Source: Gordonia namibiensis NBRC 108229
GTDB lineage: Bacteria; Actinomycetota; Actinomycetes; Mycobacteriales; Mycobacteriaceae
Assembly: GCF_000298235.1 (NCBI RefSeq)
Contig: NZ_BAHE01000029.1
Span: forward strand, 1 to 38,095
Direction of reading: 5' to 3'
DNA: 38,095 bases
Translations under genes and position numbers: made by a program
Notes under the pieces: model-generated
Told to the model about the DNA's origin: nothing
Seen by the model: only the letters and a program-made list of their open reading frames with translations
The model's database searches: none
Shown here: positions 7,552-15,312 of the stretch, one piece after another
How the letters are laid out: every line of letters starts with the position of its first letter
How positions within the stretch are numbered: the first letter of the stretch is position 1

Positions 7552-8856
7552 TCAGCCGCGCTGGGCGAGGAAGGCGACCTCGACCTCGTCGCCGGTACTC
7601 ATCTCCTCGACCTCGGGGTCGACCATGATCAGACAGTTCGCCTCGGCCAGTTCGGCCAGCAGGTGCGACGAGCCGGTCGGCGACGCGCCGAGCACCTGGA
7701 CCAGGTAGTCCCCGGTCCGTTCGTCGCGCATGAGCTGCCCGCGGAGATACCCCTTGCGACCGCGCACCGACGCGATCGGCCCGATGGTGCGGGCCTTGAT
7801 CACCCGGCGCATCGGCTGCCGCTTGCCCAGCGCGATGCGGATGAGAGGGCGCACCATCACCTCGAAGGTGACCAGGGCACTCACCGGGTTCGCCGGGAGC
7901 AGGAAGGTCGGGACCTCGTCGCGACCGAGGCGGCCGAAACCCTGTACCGAGCCGGGATGCATGGCGACGCGGACGATCTCGAGTTCGCCGAGGTCGGCGA
8001 GGGCGTCGGCGATGGCCTTCGACGCGCTGCCGCCGACCGCGCCGCAGATCACCACGATCTCGGATCGGATGAGCTGCGCCTCGACGACCTCACGCATCCG
8101 GGAGGCGTCACGTTCGGCGATGCCGACCCGGTTGACGTCGGCGCCGGCGTCGCGCGCGGCGGCTGCGAGGGCATAGCTGTTGACGTCATAGATCTGTCCC
8201 GGTCCGGGAGTGCGATCGATGTCGACGAGTTCGCTGCCGACCGAGATCACCGACAGGCGCGGGCGCGGGTGCACCATCACGCGCGACTGTCCGACCGCGG
8301 CCAGCAGACCCACCTGGGCGGGACCGATGATCGCGCCGGCCCGGACCGCGACGTCACCGGGCTGCACGTCGTCGCCGACCCGGCGGACGTAGTTGCCGCT
8401 CTCGACACCGTGACCGATCTTGACCTTCTGGTCGCCACCGTCGGTCCAGCGCAGCGGCACGACCGCGTCGGCGAGCGTGGGCATCGGCGCGCCGGTCTCC
8501 ACGCGGACGGCCTGACGCGGTTGCAGCCGGGTCGGGGTGCGCGACCCCGGGCCCACCTCCCCGACCACCGGCAGCGACACGATCATGGGCTCGCCCGCCT
8601 CGAGGTCGACGAGTTCGGCACCGTTCGGATCGAACTCCTCGAGATCCTCGGGGGCGAGAACGCCGGCCAGTGCCACGTCGACCGCACGCACCGCGTAACC
8701 GTCGATGGCGGCCTGGTCGAAACCCGGCATCGGATGCTCGGTGACCACTTCCTCCGCGCACATCAGACCCTGCGCCTCGGAGATCGCGACACGCACCGGC
8801 CGCGGCGCCACCGCGGCGGCGGTCACGAGCGTCAGATGATCTTCGACCGACCGCAT
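7552..8856 (-). CDS. glp: Glp, gephyrin/MoeA-like protein of the divisome
   Basis: 434 aa with MoeA domain order: N-terminal region with IDGYAV at 51-56, beta-rich linker domain, molybdopterin-binding domain (about 197-345, SVISVGSELVDIDRT, then LPANPVSALVTFEVMVRPL at 320-338) and C-terminal beta barrel. Residues that mark active MoeA are altered: the usual TGDEL reads VGSEL (206-210), and the GGVSVGxxD loop reads GAVGGSASK (272-280), losing the catalytic Asp. This fits Glp, the MoeA paralogue that binds FtsZ and GlpR in corynebacteria, rather than the molybdenum insertase. It is co-oriented with rimJ and glpR downstream and galU upstream. Annotation pipelines usually call it moeA; whether any insertase activity remains cannot be read here. 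Confidence 0.8.
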   Translation of the reverse strand: MRSVEDHLTLVTAAAVAPRPVRVAISEAQGLMCAEEVVTEHPMPGFDQAAIDGYAVRAVDVALAGVLAPEDLEEFDPNGAELVDLEAGEPMIVSLPVVGEVGPGSRTPTRLQPRQAVRVETGAPMPTLADAVVPLRWTDGGDQKVKIGHGVESGNYVRRVGDDVQPGDVAVRAGAIIGPAQVGLLAAVGQSRVMVHPRPRLSVISVGSELVDIDRTPGPGQIYDVNSYALAAAARDAGADVNRVGIAERDASRMREVVEAQLIRSEIVVICGAVGGSASKAIADALADLGELEIVRVAMHPGSVQGFGRLGRDEVPTFLLPANPVSALVTFEVMVRPLIRIALGKRQPMRRVIKARTIGPIASVRGRKGYLRGQLMRDERTGDYLVQVLGASPTGSSHLLAELAEANCLIMVDPEVEEMSTGDEVEVAFLAQRG

Positions 8857-8967
8857 CTCACCGCACTTCCCGCACTGCTCGAAACACCCGCACTGCTCGA
8901 TACACCACAGACAAACGGTATCGGGCCCGCGCGCCGGAACGGCCGAGGCGCGCGGGAGCCCCGACGA

Positions 8968-9909
8968 TCAGCTCTCGGCGAGCCGCTTCTCGAGCCACTC
9001 CCGCAGATCAGGGCCGTAATCGTCGCGATCGAGCGCGAAATCGACGGCGGCCTTGAGGTAGCCGCCCGGGTTGCCCAGGTCGTGGCGGGTGCCGCGATGC
9101 ACGACGACGTGCACGGGCTCGCCCTCCTCGATGAGCAGCGCGATGGCGTCGGTGAGCTGCAGTTCGCCGCCTGCGCCCGGCTTGATCCGACGCAGCGCGT
9201 CGAAGATCTTGCGGTCGAGGATGTAGCGGCCGGCCGCGGCGAGATTCGACGGTGCGTCCTGCGGCTCCGGCTTCTCGACCATGCCCTTGAGCTTCATGAC
9301 GTTGGGGTTGTTGGCGTCGGGCAGCGGCTCGACGTCGAAGACGCCGTAAGCGCTGATGCGGTCCTCGGGGACCTCGATCGCACACAGGACCGAACCGCCA
9401 CGACGCTGCCGCGTGCGAGCCATGACTTCCAGCACGCCACCGGGCAGCACCAGGTCGTCGGGCAGCAGGACGGCGATCGCGTCCTCGTCGTCGTCGAGGC
9501 GATCCTCGACGCATCCGACGGCATGGCCGAGGCCGAGGGGCTTCTCCTGGACGACCGACGCGACCTCGAGCAGGTTCGGCGCCTTGCGGACCTTGGCCAG
9601 CATCGCCTCCTTGCCGCGCTTGGCGAGGGTGTTCTCGAGGACGAGGTCCTTCACGAAGTGCGCGACGACGCCGTCCTTACCGGGCGAGGTGACGATCAGC
9701 AGCCGGTCCGCGCCGGCCGACTTGGCCTCCTCGGCGACCAGTTCGATGCCGGGGGTGTCGACCACCGGCAGCAGCTCCTTGGGCACCGTTTTGGTGGCGG
9801 GTAGGAAGCGCGTCCCCAGGCCGGCGGCCGGGACCACCGCGGTGCGCGGGATCGGCGGGGTGTTGGGTACCGATTCGTACTCACTGAAGCCATCTTTGGA
9901 CGCAGTCAT
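8968..9909 (-). CDS. galU: UTP--glucose-1-phosphate uridylyltransferase
   Basis: 313 aa. Makes UDP-glucose from UTP and glucose-1-phosphate, feeding trehalose, glycan and arabinogalactan-type wall synthesis. The nucleotide-binding signature VVPAAGLGTRFLPATKTVPK spans 25-44, followed by ELLPVVDTPGIELV; LLPDDLVL is the metal/nucleotide Asp region, and VEKPEP, then GRYIL are the sugar-site motifs of GalU. Length and motif order are typical. ATG at 9909 has GGGTGG upstream. It is the first gene of the minus-strand galU-glp-rimJ group, divergent from the cyclo-ligase, as in M. tuberculosis Rv0992c-Rv0994. Confidence 0.95.
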   Translation of the reverse strand: MTASKDGFSEYESVPNTPPIPRTAVVPAAGLGTRFLPATKTVPKELLPVVDTPGIELVAEEAKSAGADRLLIVTSPGKDGVVAHFVKDLVLENTLAKRGKEAMLAKVRKAPNLLEVASVVQEKPLGLGHAVGCVEDRLDDDEDAIAVLLPDDLVLPGGVLEVMARTRQRRGGSVLCAIEVPEDRISAYGVFDVEPLPDANNPNVMKLKGMVEKPEPQDAPSNLAAAGRYILDRKIFDALRRIKPGAGGELQLTDAIALLIEEGEPVHVVVHRGTRHDLGNPGGYLKAAVDFALDRDDYGPDLREWLEKRLAES

Positions 9910-9993
9910 GGAACCACCCTAGGACAGGTGTCCCCGAGCGGCCGGACAGACAGGAGTGACTCAGACCTCACCCGCACCGGGGTCGAGGTCCGA

Positions 9994-9999
9994 TACAGT
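9994..9999 (+). promoter_or_regulatory. probable -10 box of the cyclo-ligase gene
   Basis: TACAGT matches TATAAT at four of six positions and lies about 27 nt before ATG 10026, in the divergent galU/5-FCL intergenic region. No convincing -35 is visible. Confidence 0.35.
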
Positions 10000-10025
10000 T
10001 CGGGCGTCGGCGAGCCACCCACGGC

Positions 10026-10622
10026 ATGAAGGACGGTCGCGTCGTGCGAACCCTGAAGGACCAGCGGCGAGAGGAAGCCGCGAAGCGTCGGTCGACCATG
10101 TCGGCGGCCGCGCGCGAGCGGGCTGCCGAAGACCTCGCGGAGTGGATACACACCTGCCCGTTCCGGCTCGAGTACGACGTCACGGTCGCCGCCTATGTGC
10201 CGGTCGACGACGAGCCGGGTTCGACGGCGATGCTCGACGCGCTCCTGGACCGCGGCGTGACCGTGTTGCTGCCGGTGGTCCCCGACGGCGACCCCGCGCC
10301 ACTGGATTGGGCACGCTATACCGGCCCCGCTTCTCTGGCCCCGGGGCGATGGGGACTGCTGGAGCCGACCCACGACCGTCTCGGTGTGTCCGCGATCCGC
10401 GCGGCGTCGGTGATCCTGATCCCCGCCCTGTCGGTCGACAAGACCGGGGTCCGTCTCGGCCGCGGCGCCGGGTATTACGACCGCACCCTCGTCGGACTGT
10501 CCGCGGAACTCGTGGCCGTGGTCTACGACGAGGAGCTCGTCGACTCTCTCCCCGCCGGCGATCATGACGTCGCCGTCAGCTGGGTGCTCACCCCCGGCAG
10601 CGGATTCCAGGAACTGGGCTGA
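10026..10622 (+). CDS. 5-formyltetrahydrofolate cyclo-ligase
   Basis: 198 aa. ATP-dependent conversion of 5-formyl-THF to 5,10-methenyl-THF in one-carbon metabolism. The N-terminal basic helix (LKDQRREEAAKRR) and the signature LSVDKTGVRLGRGAGYYDRT (about 140-159; GxRLGxGxGYYD forms the ATP/Mg site) identify the family, and length is normal. The start is uncertain: ATG 10026 has no Shine-Dalgarno, while an in-frame GTG at 10044 is preceded by AAGGA at 10029-10033, so the protein may be six residues shorter. It is convergent with the fmdB-like gene; a long hairpin separates them. Confidence 0.92.
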   Translation: MKDGRVVRTLKDQRREEAAKRRSTMSAAARERAAEDLAEWIHTCPFRLEYDVTVAAYVPVDDEPGSTAMLDALLDRGVTVLLPVVPDGDPAPLDWARYTGPASLAPGRWGLLEPTHDRLGVSAIRAASVILIPALSVDKTGVRLGRGAGYYDRTLVGLSAELVAVVYDEELVDSLPAGDHDVAVSWVLTPGSGFQELG

Positions 10623-10645
10623 TCGAAGACAGGTTCTGAGACAAC

Positions 10646-10701
10646 AAAACCTGGGCGGGATCGCCTCCGGTGAATACCGGAGGCGATCCCGCCCAGGTTT
10701 T
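10646..10701. terminator. 26-bp perfect hairpin, bidirectional terminator
   Basis: Arms 10646-10671 and 10676-10701 are perfect inverse complements (26 bp) around a 4-nt loop GAAT. The stem opens AAAACC and closes GGTTTT, so on either strand the hairpin is followed by a short T-run. It lies between the convergent cyclo-ligase and fmdB-like genes and would terminate both. Confidence 0.9.
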
Positions 10702-10724
10702 GCTGTGGAGTTGTGCGCGACCCG

Positions 10725-11042
10725 TCAGGCGGGCGTGGCGGCCTTGCTGTCGCTCTTGGTGGTGCTGCTCGAGCTCGACGACGACGAATCCGACGAGGAC
10801 GAGGAGCTGCTCGACGACGAGCTGTCCGAGGACGAGGACGACGCGGTGTCCGAGGAGGTCGAACCCGACCGCGAGTCGGTGCGGTAGAAACCGCTCCCCT
10901 TGAACACGATGCCGACCGAGTTGAACAGCTTGCGCAGGCGACCGGTGCACTGCGGGCATTCGGTCAACGAGTCGTCGGAGAACGACTGGACGATGTCGAA
11001 CTTGTTGTCGCACTCCGTGCAGGCATACGAGTAGGTGGGCAC
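10725..11042 (-). CDS. ruc: FmdB-type zinc-ribbon protein, Ruc-like chaperone
   Basis: 105 aa. Residues 1-55 form an FmdB/CxxC regulatory-type zinc ribbon: MPTYSYAC with C8-x2-C11 and C29-x2-C32, then LRKLFNSVGIVFKGSGFYRTD. The rest (61-95) is almost pure Ser/Asp and presumably disordered. The M. tuberculosis orthologue in the same position, Rv0991c (Ruc), is a redox-switched chaperone that becomes active when its cysteines are oxidised and zinc is lost; that function is inferred here. The start is GTG 11042 with GGAGG upstream. A CIRCE operator 45 bp upstream indicates HrcA-controlled heat-shock expression. Confidence 0.85.
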   Translation of the reverse strand: MPTYSYACTECDNKFDIVQSFSDDSLTECPQCTGRLRKLFNSVGIVFKGSGFYRTDSRSGSTSSDTASSSSSDSSSSSSSSSSSDSSSSSSSSTTKSDSKAATPA

Positions 11043-11086
11043 CTGAACCTCCGAAAGTCAGTAAACGCTGACAAGTGTAACTGATT

Positions 11087-11113
11087 TTGGCACTCCTACA
11101 TTCCGAGTGCTAA
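11087..11113 (-). promoter_or_regulatory. CIRCE element (HrcA operator)
   Basis: TTGGCACTC-N9-GAGTGCTAA, one mismatch from canonical CIRCE (TTAGCACTC-N9-GAGTGCTAA). It lies upstream of the Ruc-like gene, with a -10-like TACACT (minus strand, 11074-11079) between it and the start. HrcA would repress this promoter until heat shock. The divergent symporter gene starts 190 bp away on the other side, so its control by this site is less likely. Confidence 0.85.
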
Positions 11114-11303
11114 CGCCGGGTCCGTTGAGCGTCTCACCGCCCCTCGTTGTCGACCCCTCGGCGAGAAAGTTCGGGCGTCTTCGTGCAAGGTGATTTCCGC
11201 ACCTGCATCACACGCCGACTGTTCACCTGACAAACTACCGCTTGTCTTTCTGACGGACGCGGCCTGAGCGGTCGACCGACAGACCCACCTTCGCTGGAGT
11301 GAG

Positions 11304-12875
11304 ATGACCGACTTCCTCAATGACCTCAACAGCCTGATCTGGAGCAATCCACTGATCTACCTGTGCCTCGGCTCAGGCGTGTACTTCTCCATACGGTCAC
11401 GCTTCATGCAGATCAGGCAGATCCCGGAGATGATCCGAGTGATGATCCACGGTGAGAGCTCGCCGGACGGGGTGTCGTCGTTCCAGGCCCTGATGATCTC
11501 GTTGGCCGGCCGCGTCGGTACCGGCAACATCGCCGGCGTCGCCACTGCCATCGCGTTCGGCGGTCCCGGCGCTCTGTTCTGGATGTGGGCGATGGCCTTC
11601 CTCGGTGCGTCGACCTCCTTCGTGGAGTGCACGCTCGGCCAGATCTACAAGACCCGTGACCGCCTCACCGGCGAGTACCGCGGCGGCCCGGCCTACTACT
11701 TCAGCCAGGCCTTCGCGCACACCAAGGCCGCCCCGTTCTTCAAGATCTACGGACTGCTGTTCGCCGCGGTCACCGTGCTCGCCTGCGGCCTGCTGATGCC
11801 GAGCGTCCAGTCGAACTCGATGGCCGTCGCGATGAGCCAGGCCTGGGGCATCGCCGACTGGGCGGTCGCCATCGGCATCGTGATCATCCTCGCGTTCGTC
11901 ATCATCGGCGGCGTCAAGCGGATCGCGACCTTCGCGTCGATCGTCGTGCCGTTCATGGCGGTCTTCTACATCCTGTTCGCCCTGGTCGTCGTCTTCACCA
12001 ATGCCTCGCAGATCCCCGACGTGCTGCGACTGATCTTCGCGAGCGCATTCGGCGCCGACGCGGTGTTCGGTTCGATCATCGGCGCGGCGATCATGTGGGG
12101 CGTCAAGCGCGGCATCTACTCGAACGAGGCCGGCCAGGGCACCGGACCGCACGCGGCTGCCGCTGCCGAGGTCTCCCACCCCGCCAAGCAGGGATTCGTC
12201 CAGGCCTTCGCCGTCTACATCGACACGCTGTTCGTGTGCTCGGCCACCGGCTTCCTCATCATCTCGACCGGCGCGTACCGGGTCTTCGAGGGTGAGAGCG
12301 CCGACGGCGCGGTCCTGGGCGACGGCGGACTACTCCCCGACGTCGTCGACGTCGGACCGACCTACGTGCAGGTCGGCTTCGACAGCATGTGGAGCGGCGC
12401 GGGGTCGACCTTCGTCGCGATCTCGCTGGCCTTCTTCTGCCTGACCACGATCATCGCCTACTACTACATGGCGGAGACCAACCTCCGATTCCTGCTCGGC
12501 AAGGCCGCGACCGTCTACATCCACCCGCTGCGCAGCACCGTCGGCTCCAACCTGACGATGCTCCTGCAGGCCCTGATCCTGTTCTCCGTCGCCTACGGCG
12601 CGGTGTCGACGGCGAAGGACGCGTGGACCCTCGGCGACATCGGCGTCGGCCTGATGGCGTGGCTGAACATCCTCGGCATCCTGGTCCTACAGCAACCCGC
12701 GTTCAAGGCGCTGCGCGACTACGAGCGACAGAAGAAGCAGGGCAAGGACCCGATCTTCGATCCGATTGCTCTCGGCATCGTCGGCGCGACCTTCTGGGAG
12801 ACCTACGAGCACAAGGATCGCTTCCGCGAAGAGAAGCCGATCTCGAGCGCCGAGGGTGCCGGCCCCGACGTCTAG
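11304..12875 (+). CDS. AGCS-family sodium:alanine/glycine symporter
   Basis: 523 aa integral membrane protein with about 10-11 helices. The AGCS (amino acid carrier, TC 2.A.25) signature GTGNIAGVATAIAFGGPGAL is at 72-91, followed by the conserved GEYRGGPAYYF at 123-133 and GIYSNEAGQGTGPHAAAAAE near 268-287. These proteins import alanine or glycine with Na+; which is used here is not visible. The C-terminus is extended by a charged tail (about 478-523) rich in Lys/Glu. ATG 11304 is preceded by GGAGTGAG. It is monocistronic and convergent with nhaA; the two stop codons are 22 bp apart. Confidence 0.92.
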   Translation: MTDFLNDLNSLIWSNPLIYLCLGSGVYFSIRSRFMQIRQIPEMIRVMIHGESSPDGVSSFQALMISLAGRVGTGNIAGVATAIAFGGPGALFWMWAMAFLGASTSFVECTLGQIYKTRDRLTGEYRGGPAYYFSQAFAHTKAAPFFKIYGLLFAAVTVLACGLLMPSVQSNSMAVAMSQAWGIADWAVAIGIVIILAFVIIGGVKRIATFASIVVPFMAVFYILFALVVVFTNASQIPDVLRLIFASAFGADAVFGSIIGAAIMWGVKRGIYSNEAGQGTGPHAAAAAEVSHPAKQGFVQAFAVYIDTLFVCSATGFLIISTGAYRVFEGESADGAVLGDGGLLPDVVDVGPTYVQVGFDSMWSGAGSTFVAISLAFFCLTTIIAYYYMAETNLRFLLGKAATVYIHPLRSTVGSNLTMLLQALILFSVAYGAVSTAKDAWTLGDIGVGLMAWLNILGILVLQQPAFKALRDYERQKKQGKDPIFDPIALGIVGATFWETYEHKDRFREEKPISSAEGAGPDV

Positions 12876-12896
12876 TCGCGGAGCAGGCCCCGACGT

Positions 12897-14195
12897 CTAG
12901 CCGCCGATGACATCCCGGTTCATGTCCGGGATGTCATCGCGGTTCATGTCGGCGTCACGCGCTTGACGGGCATCCCAGCGCAACAGCATCGCGGCAAGTG
13001 CCGCCGAGATGACCGAACCGGCGAGGATGGCCGCCTTCGCGGCTGCGGCGTGGTCGTCGGAACCGCCCTCGAAGCTGAGCTCGGCGATGAGGAGGGCCAC
13101 AGTGAATCCGACGCCGGTGAGCATGCCGATCGGCAACAGGTCCCGGATACCGATGGCATCGGGAAGCCGCAGCGGCGTGAACCTCGTCATCAGCCAGGTC
13201 GATCCGAGAACGCCGACGAGCTTGCCGACGACGAGTCCGAGGACGATACCGATCGACACGGGCTGCACGATCGATCCCTCGCCGCCGATCACGGTGACGC
13301 CGGCGGCAGCGAACGCGAAGACCGGGAGCGCGATCGCCGCCGAGTACGGGCGCACCGCCTCGTCGAGCCGTTCCGTGCGCGGCATCTCCTCCCCGCGGAT
13401 CGCGACGGCGGGCACGACGAAACCGAGCAGGACGCCTGCGACGGTGGCGTGCACGCCTGATGCGTGCATCAGGGCCCAGGCGACGACGCCGACCGGGATG
13501 AACAGCGGCCAGAGCCGCCACGACCCGCGCACCAGGACGGCGAAGAGCGCGACCATGACGAGTGCGCCGCCGAGCATGACGAAGTCGATCTCGTCGGTAT
13601 AGAAGGTCGCGATCACGACGATGCCGAGCAGATCGTCGACGACGGCCAGCGTGAGCAGGAACGTCCGCAACGGCATCGGGAGGCCGCGACCGAAAATCGC
13701 AAGGACGGCGAGCGCGAAGGCGATGTCGGTGGCGGTCGGGATCGCCCAACCGCGGAGACCTTCGGGGTCGCCGAGTGCGACCACGACCACGTAGAAGAGT
13801 GCAGGGGTGACCATGCCGCCCACTGCTGCTGCGATCGGCACCCCGGCGAGCTTGAGGTCGCGGAGGCTGCCGGCCACGAACTCGTGTTTGAGTTCCACAC
13901 CGACGACGAAGAAGAAGATCGCCAGCAGTCCGTCCGACGCCCAGTGCGCCAGCGACAGATCCAGATGCATGAAGTCGGGGCCGACCTCGGTGTGCAGCAG
14001 CGACGAATAGCTCTCTCGCCAGGGCGAATTGGCCCAGACGACGGCGATGGCTGCCGCGATGAGCAAGAGCACACCGCTGGTGGTGTCGAGTGCGGCCCAC
14101 TGCCTGATCCGGTCGCGCCGTCCTGCGGCGTGCGATTCGGCGTGGCTCGTCGGTGACTGATCAGTCGGCTGATCGGTTGGTGGCAGGTCCGTCAT
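12897..14195 (-). CDS. nhaA: Na+/H+ antiporter NhaA
   Basis: 432 aa from ATG 14195, chosen because GAGGAG lies seven bases upstream; the frame is open 27 codons further. Exchanges Na+ or Li+ for protons across the cytoplasmic membrane. Typical NhaA motifs: LLAIFFFVVGVELKHEFVAG near 90-109, TATDIAFALAVL at 154-165 with D157 (E. coli D133), and AVVDDLLGIVVIA at 184-196 with the ion-binding pair D187/D188 (E. coli D163/D164). The N-terminal 25 residues are a polar Thr/Gln/His-rich extension. The last residues repeat DMNRD (DADMNRDDIPDMNRDVIGG), encoded across a DNA palindrome (12906-12938). Confidence 0.93.
   Translation of the reverse strand: MTDLPPTDQPTDQSPTSHAESHAAGRRDRIRQWAALDTTSGVLLLIAAAIAVVWANSPWRESYSSLLHTEVGPDFMHLDLSLAHWASDGLLAIFFFVVGVELKHEFVAGSLRDLKLAGVPIAAAVGGMVTPALFYVVVVALGDPEGLRGWAIPTATDIAFALAVLAIFGRGLPMPLRTFLLTLAVVDDLLGIVVIATFYTDEIDFVMLGGALVMVALFAVLVRGSWRLWPLFIPVGVVAWALMHASGVHATVAGVLLGFVVPAVAIRGEEMPRTERLDEAVRPYSAAIALPVFAFAAAGVTVIGGEGSIVQPVSIGIVLGLVVGKLVGVLGSTWLMTRFTPLRLPDAIGIRDLLPIGMLTGVGFTVALLIAELSFEGGSDDHAAAAKAAILAGSVISAALAAMLLRWDARQARDADMNRDDIPDMNRDVIGG
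12906..12938 (-). terminator. 13-bp palindrome inside the 3' end of nhaA
   Basis: GATGACATCCCGG (12906-12918), loop TTCATGT, CCGGGATGTCATC (12926-12938). The perfect stem lies within the last codons of nhaA and ends 6 bp before its stop. It may terminate or stabilise one or both convergent transcripts, since there is no other room between the stop codons at 12875 and 12897. Confidence 0.5.
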
Positions 14196-14403
14196 GACGC
14201 TCCTCTGTTCGCAGGGCACACATGCCCACATCACGCCACCCGGGACCGGGCAACGGCCGACCAGACTTCCCGGCACACCATGATTCGTTCCTCGGTAACC
14301 CTATCCGAGGACCCTCACGGCGGCGGACTGTGGACAGGGCACACCCGATCGCCAGACGGTCCACAGCGCGACCTCGAATCGGCGTTCGGAGTGGTCAGCG
14401 CCC

Positions 14404-14409
14404 TACAGT
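14404..14409 (+). promoter_or_regulatory. -10 box, leaderless start of the SAF-domain gene
   Basis: TACAGT, then CCACCC, then ATG at 14416. The six-base spacing and lack of a Shine-Dalgarno indicate a leaderless transcript. The rest of 14196-14403, between nhaA and this gene, shows no other clear element. Confidence 0.45.
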
Positions 14410-14415
14410 CCACCC

Positions 14416-15087
14416 ATGCCCCTCACTCGGATGTCGATGCCGCTCGACCGACTCGGCCCACGTCTCCGCGACCGGCTCGCCTCCGCAGTCCGACCCGGGT
14501 GGACGCGCACGATGGCGGTCCGGCGCGTCGCCGCGGCTGCCCTGCTCGTCGCGGCCGCGGTGATCGCCCTGGCCGGGACCCGGGCGAACGGCGAGTTCGA
14601 AGTGCTCGTCGCGGCTCACGATCTGCTACCGGGGCAGGTGGTTGCCGCGGGTGATCTGACAACTCGGCTCGTCGCGGGAAGCACGGTCCCCACGGGAGCC
14701 ATCTCCGACACCGCGCTCGCAACCGGGCGGACCGTCACCGGCCGGGTACGAACCGGCGAGATGCTGACCGACACCAGGCTGTTGTCCTCGCGACTGCCGG
14801 CCGACCTGACCGGGGTCGACGACGCGCGGCTCGTACCGGTCCGGTTGTCCGACGAGGCGGTCACGTCACTGCTTCGGCCCGGCGATGTGGTCGACGTCCT
14901 GACCGACTCCGCAGACGTCCTCGCTCGACGCGCCGTCGTGGCAATGCACACGGGCCAGAACTCGCCGACCGGGATATCTGCCGGTCGCAGCACGGTGGCA
15001 CCGGTTCTTCTTGCGATGGATGTCGCTGCGGCGCATCGAGTAGCGGCTGCCGGGTTGGACTCCTCGCTGGCGGTGGTCCTGCACTGA
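14416..15087 (+). CDS. SAF-domain protein, CpaB/RcpC-like
   Basis: 223 aa. A basic N-terminus is followed by one membrane helix (about 36-54, VRRVAAAALLVAAAVIALAG). Residues about 62-125 form a SAF domain (VLVAAHDLLPGQVVAAGDLT, then GRTVTGRVRTGEMLTDTRLL), as in Flp-pilus CpaB/RcpC proteins. A second beta-rich part (135-165, LVPVRLSDEAVTSLLRPGDV and VDVL) resembles the RcpC/CpaB C-terminal domain. It is anchored in the membrane with the SAF part outside. No tad/flp genes are nearby, so a role in pilus assembly is not supported by context. It sits between nhaA and mscL. Confidence 0.8.
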   Translation: MPLTRMSMPLDRLGPRLRDRLASAVRPGWTRTMAVRRVAAAALLVAAAVIALAGTRANGEFEVLVAAHDLLPGQVVAAGDLTTRLVAGSTVPTGAISDTALATGRTVTGRVRTGEMLTDTRLLSSRLPADLTGVDDARLVPVRLSDEAVTSLLRPGDVVDVLTDSADVLARRAVVAMHTGQNSPTGISAGRSTVAPVLLAMDVAAAHRVAAAGLDSSLAVVLH

Positions 15088-15312
15088 AGTCCTACACAGA
15101 AGTCCTGCACGTGAGGAATGCCCGAAGGAATGCCGAATCGGACATAACGGCAGCCCTCAGCCACGACACTCCGGACGATTCAAGGCAAATGGATCGGATC
15201 GTTCACGATCGTGGATAGGGTAGTACGAGTTCGCACAGCAAATGTCGGATTTGCACCGACTGAGACCGAATCACCGAAACAAGAGCGGAAGACCAAGGAG
15301 AGGCCGCACACC

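Noticed and set aside
7663..9804. 713-aa open frame on the plus strand
   Set aside because: It is antisense to glp and galU, both with full family motifs; its His/Arg/Asp-rich composition is typical of high-GC shadow frames.
11114..11303. Riboswitch before the amino-acid symporter
   Set aside because: I looked for a glycine-type aptamer and other known leaders but found no recognisable conserved core.
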